Origin: Patagioenas fasciata
Taxonomy: Eukaryota > Chordata > Aves > Columbiformes > Columbidae
Reading direction: 5' to 3'
Length of the DNA: 64,000 nt
Assembly: GCF_037038585.1 (NCBI RefSeq)
Contig: NC_092521.1
Location: forward strand, 110,696,605 to 110,760,604
The notes under the pieces are model-generated. The model did not search any database and was not told the DNA's origin. It saw only the letters and a program-made list of their open reading frames with translations. A program made the translations under genes and the position numbers. Below are positions 49,831-60,003 of the stretch, piece after piece; position 1 is the first letter of the stretch, and each line of letters begins with the position of its first letter.

Positions 49831-52312
49831 CTCCTCCCTCTGAGAATACAATTTTTTTTTTAATGTTTCAGAAAATAAGCATTAATAAATAAAGATAATA
49901 AAATTAATTCTTGTCTTGGCTGAACCTTCTTGCAAAACACAGCAAACTGCTGCCTCTCAGGGAGATAAATCAATGGCAAACTTGTATTTCAAGTAATACT
50001 TTAAATGTTAATTCTGTTATGTGATTTCTTTTTTTTTTTTTTAGTTTTGGTGGGGTTTAAATTCTTTATTTATTTTTCTATAAGAAGAAACAAAACAACC
50101 TTGAGATTTAGGAAGAAATATTACATCTTTTTGGACTTCTATTATCAAAAACAACTTTTCGTCAGAAACCCACCTGAGTGCCAGAGCTAACAATTAGAAC
50201 AGTGTTTAAAGTCTTGTATCCAAGTTGCTGTTACAGCTGCCTTCCCACATCCCCCCCGCCCAGTTAGATCATTCTCCAGCTTCCCCTGCTCCTCCACTTC
50301 TCAGGAAAACTCTGCCCATAAATGATCATCCTGAAGATCCTAATATGAGTCTCTGTTCTGAGTCTTGCTTCAAAGCTAGGGACTCCTCCCACACAAAATA
50401 ATTACATCCGAGGCTTCTTTTTTGTAACCCAACTCAAAACCACAGGTATGAGGCACTACAGGTAAGCCAGCACCACTCCTCCATCTAACAGATCTCCTTA
50501 CAAAACCTCTGCAATGCATCGCGTAGCTCCAGCCAGCTCGAGTCTACAGAGGAAATGTTTTTCTCACAGATCTCAGAGGACATGCTTTCTGTGCTAAGTC
50601 TGCACAGATTTGTAGACAAATCAAGCTGGATTTACTAAAAAAAAACAGACACAAACACAAACAACAAGACCAAACCAACAAACAAAAACCAAAAGAAACA
50701 AAATAACACGCACACACAAACAAACAAAGAGAGAGAGAGAAAATAAAAGGATAGAAAAACCAACCAAAAAAAATCCCCCATGTCTTATCATGTCTTCACC
50801 ACAAGGGCACCAAGGCAGCTCGGTGACTTGTTGCCTTTCCCTTCAGCGTAGCTTCAGCACAAAAATGCTCCTTCACCAAACAAGGGTTCATAGAAAAGCA
50901 CTTAAATGTTACCTGGGCTGGACTTGACTGAGTGAAGAGGTGACAAACCTTTCCTTCATCTCCCAACCCCTCTCCTGGCTGCTGGGCCTTTGGAGATTAA
51001 GGATCTCTGGCACAGCTGGCCCTTGTTAGCCATGGACAGAGAGCACAGCCAGACACCAGTCCCAGGGTGATGTCTGGCAGTGACAGACCAGGAGAGAAGA
51101 ACCTCTCTTGAACACCAAGAGAGAAGATGGTGTGAAAAGAGGCAGAAGCCTGAAAGAAAGGAGTGGACTTGATCTCAGAGATGCAGGGCAGGAAAGTTAG
51201 AAATCCTTGATGCCACGGTCAGTTTACACAGTGAAAATATATTGTTTAGAGGAAATATACCTTTAGTCATTAATAAATACATAGGTTACATATATATTTA
51301 AAACCACTTAATGCAAATTTCCAAAACAAGACAAATGTTCCCTCTGCTTTCTGCTTTTGCTTGGACTGGCTGACATAGGCAGAAACAGTTTTTACATCCC
51401 TTCCCTCTGCCAAATTCTAGCTTCCTTTTCTCTTAATTACCACCAGAGTCTGCAAGAGGCTGTGATCCCTCTCAGGAGCCTGTGTCTTCCCTGCATCCTG
51501 CCCACACTGCTGGACTCCTCCTCTCCATCCTTAGGTGAACAGCAAGAAGGTTGTCATACTTTAAGAAGAGCATTTCTTACAAACAAGAAAGCTAACTGTG
51601 TTTCACAGTCTAAACTCTACAAAATGAATTTCCCGATTTCCCAAACCTGTGACAAAGTGCTAAAGTACCAGAAAATAGTTTTCTGACAAACATATTACAG
51701 CAGAACTACAAACCACATTTTCAAATAGGGTGGTTTGAAAACACTGGGCAGGGGGAGTATTTATCTACAACATGAGATAAAACAGAGCTCAGGTGAAGTG
51801 CAAGTATTAAATACAAAAGATGAACTGTAGAACTATTCAACAAAACTATATCAAGCAAACAGTGACCTCAGGAACAAAAAATATTGAAAGAAAAGCTGTT
51901 GATCACCCTGGCAACACGAACATGAAGACATGTATGAGGATGGGTGAATGTACCCACACACACACACCTAAAACTGAACACCACAAAAAATAATAAAGCA
52001 GAACAGAAATTAATGTAGAATTTCTATAAAACACTGTTTTTTAAAAACACTGCTGGATGGTGTTTTGGATAGGCTCCCTTGTTACATGTGACAGGGCAGA
52101 CTCAAAGTCCATTAAAGTTCCTGGGAAATCAAGCACAATATCCCACCACCCCTGTCACTGTCTGTCTAAAGAACAGTGAAACATGCCCATCTGACAGTTC
52201 TTCCTCTGAAATGCTTTCTGTCTCTTGCCCAGAATGTGTGCAAGTAAGACAATTATAACTATAATCTTCATTTTTAAAATACTGGTGATTTCTTCATTAC
52301 ATTTATGAATGC
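49831..52312. other. Non-coding stretch with low-complexity DNA
   Basis: No recognisable gene or transposon. It includes T-rich runs near 49851 and 50030-50041 and the A/C/G-type simple repeat at 50637-50745. Exons upstream of the minus-strand relic would lie here but none was recognised. Confidence 0.5.
50637..50745. repeat. A-rich mixed simple repeat: (CAAA)n, (CA)n, (GA)n
   Basis: Plus-strand sequence almost without T: A8 and CAAAC words, then CACGCACACACAAACAAAC, then (GA)n. It is compositionally similar to, but about 2.7 kb away from, the C/A-rich composite array. Confidence 0.8.
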
Positions 52313-52453
52313 ATGTCACACCCCAGATCAAGCATCACAACAAGTAAATCTGGACTTGAATTATACAATGCAGCTGAGTGTGGCTTCTGTAATGGATTCA
52401 CACAAACCCAATTTTACTCCAGAGGTTGCAGCATTTTGTGCTCATCTTGTCAG

Positions 52454-53028
52454 TGTAAGGAATGTTTAACAAAGAACTGTTGTTTTTACATGACTGAAGA
52501 CCTGGCATCTGACCCCAGCAGGGGGGAAGCAACGAGAGACATCGGACTGTGAATCCTTAATGTAAAACACAGTCTCTTCCCGGAATATATACTGACACCT
52601 GTATACATACTGATACCTGTATTTACAAGTTAATTTAGGGGGAAGGACTGAGAGACATCGGGCTATGAATTCCTAATGTAAAACACAGTCTCTTCCTGGA
52701 ATATATACTGATACCTGTTTATACCTGTATTTACAAGTTAATTTAAGGGGAAGTGTAGCAAAAGTACCAGGAATCCATATTGATAAGGGGAAGGGTATTG
52801 TATGCATCAGGGTAGTCTGTAAACCCTGAAGTACCCAACCAATGGGGAACAGGGGAGGGAAATTGTGGCCGAGATTTTGGGGAGATATAAGCAGGGGCTT
52901 TCTGCCCTGTTAGGTGTGTCTACCTTTCGGTAGAACACCCGGTGTTGCAATATCATAATTTAAAAAAATTGCTTTGCTGAGAGATCCTGCCTGAGCCTGT
53001 TATATTTGCAAAATAATTGTTTCCTACA
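52454..53028 (+). mobile_element. Solo LTR of the same endogenous retrovirus family (copy B)
   Basis: A plus-sense LTR of 575 bp with ends TGTAAGGAA and TTTCCTACA. It is flanked by a perfect 4-bp duplication TCAG (52450-52453 and 53029-53032). CCAAT lies at 52839-52843 and GATATAAG at 52884-52891. The AATAAA of copy A is altered to an AATTTAAAA-type sequence here, so the polyadenylation signal is probably lost. It is longer than copy A because the U3 carries a tandem duplication of about 113 bp. Different target duplications prove that copies A and B are separate insertions. No internal retroviral sequence was found. Confidence 0.92.
52522..52747 (+). repeat. Tandem duplication inside the LTR U3 (two units of about 113 bp)
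   Basis: Unit 1 (52522-52636) and unit 2 (52637-52747) both run from a GGGGGAAG word through GAGAGACATCGG, CCTAATGTAAAACACAGTCT and GGAATATATACTGA to ACAAGTTAATTTA, with few differences. LTR copy A has only one such unit. Duplicated U3 segments are commonly enhancer duplications in retroviruses. Within unit 1 there is also a smaller repeat of TACTGAYACCTGTA. Confidence 0.85.
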
Positions 53029-53185
53029 TCAGGTTGCACACCCAAGGTACTCAGTGCTTCTACATATTGCCTGCTCATCAATACAGGTAAATGGAGAAGT
53101 GGGAGATTGCAAACAAATGACCTCTTCAAGAACTGTCTTCCAGACACATTGGTTGCAGAGGTTGGTTTCTGCTATACTCTGAGAG

Positions 53186-53330
53186 GAGAGCAATAGAACA
53201 AGCGTTATCCTTGGTATAGGATAGTGGGGGAGAAGGCATAAGAAACAGCCAGCAGCTGTGCCCAGTGCACAAACACATAGGGCAAAAAGAGCCACCTGGA
53301 CCTCCTGAGAGGAGAGACAAAGAATGTAAC
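53186..53330 (+). repeat. Complex unit of the composite satellite, copy 1
   Basis: It contains CAGCAGCTGTGCCCAGTGCA (53249-53268) and GGACCTCCTGAG further on, shared with the two units at about 53655-53785 and 55725-55965. It lies directly left of the C/A-rich array and is the most diverged of the three. Confidence 0.75.
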
Positions 53331-53409
53331 CAAACTTTTCAAAAAAACAACCTACAAACAAAGAAACTACAAATGCAAAAGCCACAAACAAACAGGATAC
53401 AAGAAGCCT

Positions 53410-53430
53410 AAAAAAAAAAAAAAAAAAAAA
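53410..53430. repeat. Poly(A) run inside the array
   Basis: Twenty-one A on the plus strand followed by GTTAAAAAAAC, within the left part of the C/A-rich array. Confidence 0.85.
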
Positions 53431-53654
53431 GTTAAAAAAACACAACAACAAAAAGAACCAATTACTAATCTACGAAACCCAACCAACGACCCAGCCTCAA
53501 TCAACCAGCTTCAAACAGCCAGCCCAAATAAACAAAACCAAACTATCTAAAACAACCTGAAACAAACAACTGCAACCAACCTAAACCAAAACAGCTTGAA
53601 CCATCCAGGCTGAAACTGCCAACCTAAACTCAAACAATGAACCCTAAACAACCT

Positions 53655-53785
53655 GCAAACAACCTGAATGGCAAAGAAGGCATCAGGTCCACCCAGCAGC
53701 TGTGCCCAGTGCATGGCCACAAAATGCAAGGGACAGCCCTTGGGCCTCCTGAGCACAGGGACTGCCTCTGGGACAGCACCTAAAT
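53655..53785 (+). repeat. Complex unit of the composite satellite, copy 2
   Basis: Starts near CCTGAATGGCAAAG and includes CAGCAGCTGTGCCCAGTGCA (53695-53714) and GGGCCTCCTGAGCACAGGGA, then GGGACAGCACCTAAAT. It matches copy 3 (55725 onward) through the same words in the same order. It is surrounded by C/A-rich repeat on both sides. Confidence 0.85.
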
Positions 53786-53934
53786 AACATCATGCACAAA
53801 AACCCCAACCTAAACCAGAGAACTGAAACCGAAGCAAACTATGGAAAGCCACCTACTGAAACCAGCTGAACTAGAACCAACAACTCAAATAATCCTAAAC
53901 CAAACAGCATCAACCAAACTAAACCAAACAACCT

Positions 53935-54467
53935 CCCCCTCTACTCTGCCCTGGTGAAACCACACCTGGAATATTGGGTCCAGTTCTGGGCCCCTCAGTT
54001 CAAGAAGGACAGGGAACTGCTGGAGAGAGTCCAGCACAGGGCAACAAAGATGATTAAGGGAGTGGAGCACCTCCCTTATGAGGAAAGGCTGAGGGAGCTG
54101 GGTCTCTTTAGCTTGGAGGAGACTGTGGAGTGACCTCATTAATGTTTACAAATATGTTTACAAAAGTGAGTGTCACCAGGATGGAGCCAGGCTCTTCTCA
54201 GTGACAACCAATCATAGGACAACAGGCAATGGGTATAAACTGGAACACAGGAGGTTCCATTTAAATTTGAGAAGAAACTTCTTCACCGTGAGGGTAACAG
54301 AACACTGGAACAGGCTGCCCAGGGAGGTTGTGGAGTCTCCTTCTCTGGAGACATTCAAAACCCGCCTGGACACCTTCCTGTGTAACCTCATCTGGGTGTT
54401 CCTGCTCTGACGGGGGTTTGGACTAGATGATCTTCCTTTCAATCCCTAGTATTCAGTGATTCTGTGA
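53935..54467 (+). mobile_element. CR1 retroposon, 5'-truncated, inserted in the satellite
   Basis: Plus-sense CR1 3' end of a different subfamily from the copies at 11.9 kb and 59.7 kb. It runs from the end of ORF2 (TCTACTCTGCCCTGGTG, GGTCCAGTTCTGGGCCCC, GGAACTGCTGGAGAGAGTCC) into a 3' UTR with GTGACCTCATTAATGTTTAC, GATGGAGCCAGGCTCTTCTC and GAACAGGCTGCCCAGGGAGG. It ends in ATTCAGTGATTCTGTGA. C/A-rich repeat adjoins both ends directly, so it jumped into an existing array. It resembles the consensus as I remember it more closely than the other two copies do. Confidence 0.95.
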
Positions 54468-55724
54468 ACCTAAACCAGCCTAAAGTAATGCAAAACAACC
54501 CAAGCTAAAGCAACTCTTCTTAAAACAAACCTAAAAACCACTAGCTATTCTGCCGTATCCAAAAACTACTCAACCAACCAAGCTCAAACAAGCTAAACAG
54601 AAACACTTCAAACAACCTAAACAATGCAAAGCAAACCTACTTCAACTCACTTACCTAAAGACACATATATACACCAACCTACCTAAGACACCTACTGAAA
54701 AGCACCAATCTAAAACACCTAAATAACCTCAACAACCTAAATCCAATCACCCAAACCAACCTAAAGCAGACAACCCAAACCAAACACCCTAAGCACACCT
54801 AAAACAACACTGAAAACAACCTCACCGAAAACAACTTCAAACATCCCACCTAACAAACAACCTTCATTACCAACCTAGCACAACAGACATCAAACAACCT
54901 CAGCCAAAAATCACCTCACCCAACCAACCTCAACCAGCCATCCTTAACCAACCAGCCTTCTAGAACCAGCCTCTAACGACCTGCCTCAAAACAACAGCCT
55001 CCAACAACCTCAGCAACCTGAACCAAGATACCTAGACCAAAACACTCAAACCAAACTCTAACAGCCAACCCTAAAGAACCTTCCTAAAACAACATCAACC
55101 AGCCTCATCAAAACAAGCAATACCAAAACACCTGAAGCAAACAACAGAAATCAACATTCAAATGATACCAAACAACCTCAAGCCACCAACTAACCAACCG
55201 CAACCAAGCTAAATCAACAAACTTAAACCAAGGAACCTAAAACAACCAATCTAAAGCCAACTTCAACAGCCCCAAACCAACCAAGCTTAAACGGCCTACA
55301 AGCACACAACCCGCAAACAAGCAGCCTAGGCAAAACACCCTCTAACAACTCAGAGAAACCCAGCTAAAAGCAACCAACATAAACCAACGCTTGAAACAAA
55401 GAGCTTCAAGCAAGGTAGAAACAAGGAAATTACTAACAACCTCATCCAGTGTAAAAAACGCAAACAAAACCAACCATTTGTAAACAATGAGCCTCAACCA
55501 GCCAACCAACCAGCCCCAGCCAACCAGCCTCCACCAAGCTAAGCCAAAAGACCCAAACCAGCCTAGAACATACAAGCTCGACCATCCTACACCAAAACAG
55601 CCTCAACCAAACAACCTGAAACAACCAACCTAAAACAAGCCTGAAACAAGAAAGCCTAAACAAGCAACCTAGAACCAGCAACCTTCAAGAACAAACTTTC
55701 AACTACCTACAAACAGGGCACAAA

Positions 55725-55965
55725 CAATTTGAATGGCAAAGGAGACATCAGGGCAACCCAGCAGCTGGGCCCAGTGCACAGCCACCAAACAGCAAACCCC
55801 TGGGCCTCCTGAGCACAGGGGCTGTCTCGGGGCCAGCACCCCAAAGGCTTCCTCCATAAGGTGCTGGGCAGGGTGGGGAGGAGAGGCTGCTGCTGGTGGG
55901 GCTGCACATGTGTGGCTCTGTCACCCCCATGTCACAATGCCAGCACCCGGCCACACAGCACAAAA
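55725..55965 (+). repeat. Complex unit of the composite satellite, copy 3 (longest)
   Basis: From a TTTGAATGGCAAAGGAGACATC-like start through CAGCAGCTGGGCCCAGTGCA and GGGCCTCCTGAGCACAGGGG, then about 130 further GC-rich bases not visible in the other two copies. It marks the right end of the array, after which the sequence is abruptly AT-rich. Confidence 0.85.
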
Positions 55966-58900
55966 TGATCATATTTTTATATAGATAAAACAAGGACAAT
56001 AGTAATAACATATTCATATCAAAATGATTTAAAATCGAAAATTTGTAATTAAGTCAGTAAGGCAAATCAGCTCAATTTAAAGAGCAGGTTTTAATCCAGT
56101 AGTGTGTACTTTGTACTTATTTCTGAAACCACGATTGAACTGCAACAGTGATTAACCACTGATAACACAAATAGCTTTTGCGCAAAACTTACATTTCACT
56201 TTTACTTAACTTCTGCTACTTAAAGAGATATATAAGGAGTGCATCCCTTGTATTATAACCTACAGCTTATGCACTCAGATTCCCATTGATAAGATTTTAT
56301 CTTATAAAAAAATGGCATTTCTTATTTACTGAGCTATTAATACTTATTTGCTTTGCATAGCAGACTATTCTATTTTATAAGGGCAGTAATCTAAAACTAT
56401 GCTGAATGCACTGAACAATGAAGAAAAATAGTAAATTTACCCTTAAAATGTGCTGTATTTAAAACTGGTTTATTATAAAGGAAGTATAATCTGGGGTTTG
56501 AGCCTGAAGATTTTAAAACTGTCATATAGCCCCTCACACCTTGTTTGTAAGCACAGGCCCAAAGAACCAAGCAAGTATTTCTGCTTTTTAAACTTCCAAC
56601 CAACTTTTTTTTTGTTGTTATTGCTTAGTTATTATTTGGAGGGAACTACACTGAAACAAAGACAATAAAGTTAAAAAAAGCATTCTATGAGAAGTTATGG
56701 CTATAGAAAGTTATTTTATCAATTCAGAAAACTCTGGCCTCCGTCATTCTGCTAAGAGCTTCCCACAGTCTCAGCAACTTTTTCTTAAACTTAAGTGGTA
56801 AATATGCACTGGGATTTTTTGCTGATCGTATCACATAATTTTATTTAATTTATATAATAACTACAGGCATTGCATTTTAATTTCTAATTCAATTTTAAGT
56901 AGATTTATGTTGTAAATTTTTATTGTTTTTTCTGTTTGTGTTTTGGTTTGGGGGTCTGGTTTGGTTTGGGATTTTTGTTTTGTTTTGTGTTTTTTTTTTT
57001 TTCTTTTTTAATTAAAATCTGACTTAACTAGTTTAACCATTTTTTTGTCTACCATCCCTGAAACACAAACATTGAGCTGGCTCAGAAAACTGAAATCTCA
57101 CATGGTGTTGCTCAATCCTGGAAAAGCGTCCTTCATTCTTGCAAATCGAATTGTTTGATATTTTCTGTTTTGTTCAATATTTTCTCACAGAGACATAGAG
57201 TCTGCATTGAATGGCAAAAAAACCGGCCTGTGAAACCTCCCCTCGAAGTGGTCTGAGCAAAAGAAGAAAACAAGCAGCTCTATTCTGAATGCGGTAAAGC
57301 GTTACTTTGGGTTTTACAGATCTCAATCATTATTCAAGCTCACTGTCTGTGTCCACAGAAATTGGTCAGAAATTCTGCTTTCTCCCAGTCTGGATAAAAA
57401 TACGTTTTGCTGCCACAAAAGGGAATTTTTTCCCAGGCAAGCTCATGATGGCCTTTATTCACTGGGCATTTATTCTGTCACAGCCAGACGAATTACATGG
57501 TTCTATTTCTGCATCCACACACTTCCACTGAATATCTTCCTTGAATACCTCCCACTCCTTGATGCTCCTGGGAGCAATTTTATTGCATTTTCAATCAACA
57601 GGTGTCCCTCCGCTTTGCTTTTCCCTTTTGCTGTGATAAGTGGTACAGCTTACCTGAGGGGGTCTTAATTGGAACTCAAATCAAGTACCAACTCAAGAGG
57701 CTCTCCATTGATTTGCACTTTGAAGAAATGTGTGAGATGTGGTTCATTTTGATGTGGTTGCCCTTTGAACTCTTTTGCACAGATAGGAATTACTACATGA
57801 GGCTTAAGGTGTGAAGACTATTTCTATTTCCTTTAGTCTGAGTGAACTGAACAGTCAAAAAGAAAATAGCTGCAAGACATCATTTCAAACAAATCTGTTC
57901 CCTGACATGAATGGCTAAAAGTAGACAGGCAGATTAAACTGTAATTATTTCATGCATTAAAAATCAGTGGAATATGTTCATGGGATAGTCTGAGTTCTTG
58001 ATATGTCTTAGTTTGGGTCCTGAATTTCTAAAAGATCAGAGCTGCATTGATAGCAAGACATTACACTGCCAGTAATAACTACCTGACTAAGATTTACTGC
58101 AGTTCTCTGCCTAATAAACAAGTCTTAACATACTCAGTGATCAGAGCATTTTGAGTGACACCTTATTATAAGTTGTTGCAAAATGAATATCAATGCAAAA
58201 AAAAAAATCATTTCAGCTACATATGCAGAGGATACATCAACCTTGTAGAGTATTTTACCCATGTAGCTAAAAGTACACATAAAAAAAACCCCTACCCTTT
58301 CTTTATTGGAATGATTTAGTTTTCACACTCTTATCCTTTCCCATATACCTGTGTTGTAATAACTTCTCACCCTCTGGAACATCTGGTCATGGCTTTGTAC
58401 CAGGGCTGGCAACTTGAATCTGTACAAAATTCACATTCAGTGCCTTGTAGTACTTGTGGTGCTAGAGATCAAGCTCTAGTTTAAATTTTACTTGCAAAAA
58501 AGATAGATATTTACCCAAAGATGATGTTAGAGTGTAGGACTTCCCTGCCACAGCAGTATGGCCATCCAGACTCACATAGCCTGGCAAGGTAGTGCTTCTT
58601 CCTTCAGAGGATGGCTTTAGCAGAGGTCTCAGAAAGAGAAGGTACAAATCCTGCTGTTCAAGGGGTGATAAGCAGAGGTCAAAGTGACTTTGACCAGCCC
58701 AATCATATATTGAGTCCAGAGCTTCACCCCACAGGAAAGCTTCTGAATTCTCCACTCTAGACTTTCCAAAGCCAGAAGACAAGTTGTTACAACTGCAGAT
58801 CACCCAATAGGAACTTAGAAAAACAGGACATGGTGTCCAAGTGAAACCCGCTCCTGGGTGGGTTTCCACTGCTCCCCTTGCTTTCAAGGTGAGGCATAAC

Positions 58901-59199
58901 TCCTGCTCACAGCAAAAGCAGAGGTGGTGCTGGGCTCCAAATTGTTCCACTCCTCCATCTCACCTGCTTTCCCAGAGCCAGACAGTGGTGTGTGCTGGCA
59001 AGCAGGAGCACCTTGTGTGGCTGCTAAAAGGAATGTGGCTCTTCGCTAAAATTAAAAAAAAAAAAAAAGGTATATCTGAGGAAGGTGTATATGAGGTAAA
59101 GGACAAAGGGAGCCTTCCTCTATCAGGTTCGCCTTTGTGACTGATAACCACCTTCATGGACACTTTCCCCCTTTAATACCACCTCTGAAAGGACATCAA
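55966..59199. other. AT-rich non-coding stretch
   Basis: No recognisable gene or transposon. The longest open frame of the whole window (162 codons, minus strand, 58462-58950) is here but has no domain, signal peptide or splice structure. A T/G-rich simple repeat at 56930-57010 is listed separately. Confidence 0.5.
56930..57010. repeat. T/G-rich simple repeat
   Basis: TTTGG/TTTTG words with a run of five G, ending in a long T run. Very similar to the tract at 15836-15907 and in the same orientation. Confidence 0.8.
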
Positions 59200-60003
59200 G
59201 GAGATGACTCAATCTGATGCAACCCAATTCACCAGACTGAAGACAGTAGCTCAAGAGAAAGGAGTGAATGGAGGCAAGCCCACACTCAGGCTGGCATACG
59301 AAATCCCCCCTTGCCCATTTCACCCTCCCAGGTGCCTCTGTACAACAGGAATGAGGCTGTGGATGTGGAAGGCCAATCAAGGGATGAGGAGGATGAAAGT
59401 CCATCTACACCGGTGGTGTTAACAGGATCAGAAAGTCCTACCCTCCATATTACGACCACCTCTACAAGGAAGAAAACACAGGTTAGGGTTATAGTTGTAG
59501 GTGACTGCCTTCTTAGGGGAACAGAGGGTCCAATATGCCAGGCAGACCCTCCCCTTAGCGATGTCTGCTGCCTCCCTGGGGCCCGGGTTAAGGACATCAC
59601 TAGGAAACTTCCTAGTCTGGTACATCCCTCGGACTACTACCTGTTACTAGTCTTCCATGTGAGTGGCAATGAAGCTGCAACCCATAGTCCAAGGGCGAAC
59701 AAAAGAAACTTCAGGGCCTTGTGACATTTGGTAAGGGAATCAGAGTAATCAGGGTAAAGGAGGGGAGATTCAGCCTAGGCATAAGGAAGAAATTTTTTAC
59801 AATGAGGGTAGTAAAATACAGGAACAGGTTGCCCAGGGAAGTGGTAAATGCCCTGTCCTTGGAGACATTCCAGGCCAGGCTGGACGGGGCTCTGAGCAAC
59901 CTGATCTAGTTGAAGATGTCCCTGCTCATTGCAGGCAGGTTGGACTGGATGGCCTTGAAAGGTCCCTTTCAAACCAAACTGTTCTATAATGATTCTATGA
60001 TGA
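59200..60003 (+). mobile_element. Internally deleted CR1: ORF1 fragment joined to the 3' UTR
   Basis: The left part (59200 to about 59750) encodes the C-terminal half of CR1 ORF1. The right part (about 59760-60003) is a CR1 3' UTR: GGAAGAAATTTTTTAC, GAACAGGTTGCCCAGGGAAG, GAGCAACCTGATCTAGTTG, then the tail GATTCTATGATGA. ORF2 (endonuclease and reverse transcriptase, normally about 2.9 kb) is completely missing between them. One element with a large internal deletion is the simplest reading. Two adjacent CR1 insertions in the same orientation are the alternative. Confidence 0.85.
59204..59750 (+). pseudogene. CR1 ORF1 C-terminal fragment (SGNH/esterase-like domain), broken
   Basis: The readable protein includes VPLYNRNEAVDVEGQ, VVGDCLLRGTEGPIC, CCLPGARVKDITRKLPSL and HPSDYYLLL, which I recognise as the CR1 ORF1 esterase-like region. 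ORF1 protein is the RNA-binding partner in CR1 retrotransposition. The family's GDSLLRGTE block reads GDCLLRGTE here, so the nucleophile serine codon has changed to cysteine. The segment before it (QSDATQFTRLKTVAQEKG) is in another frame; the shift lies at the C run 59305-59310. A stop codon at 59722-59724 precedes a few more ORF1-like residues. It is non-functional. Confidence 0.85.

Larger units (their letters stand above)
53186..55965. repeat. Composite satellite-like array: C/A-rich degenerate repeat plus three complex units
   Basis: Plus-strand DNA at about 53331-53650, 53785-53934 and 54468-55720 is built from variations of AACC, CAACCTAAAC, AACCAGCCT and AAACCAA words. It is almost free of G and T over about 1.7 kb in total. 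No fixed period stands out by eye; spacings of roughly 8-16 bases recur. Three copies of a separate unit with core CAGCAGCTG.GCCCAGTGCA and GGGCCTCCTGAGCACAGGG mark the left end, middle and right end. A CR1 (53935-54467) is inserted. The words resemble CCCTAA telomere repeats only superficially. I do not recognise the family. Leu/Trp/Val-rich open frames on the minus strand are products of the repeat. Confidence 0.8.

Noticed and set aside
42254..53028. A 10.8-kb provirus bounded by two LTRs
   Set aside because: Each LTR has its own perfect 4-bp target duplication, TACC and TCAG, and no internal retroviral sequence is seen between them.
55342..55681. Overlapping Leu/Trp/Val/Gly-rich minus-strand frames resembling a membrane protein
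   Set aside because: They are translations of the C/A-rich satellite (GGTT-type words on the minus strand); stop codons are rare because of composition.
53331..55720. Interstitial telomere repeat (CCCTAA)n
   Set aside because: The words are CCTAAAC, AACC and CAGCC in irregular order; the exact CCCTAA hexamer does not recur in tandem.
58462..58950. 162-codon open frame on the minus strand, the longest in the window
   Set aside because: No recognisable family, signal peptide, repeat or coding-like periodicity. Treated as chance, although an RNA-seq check would be easy.
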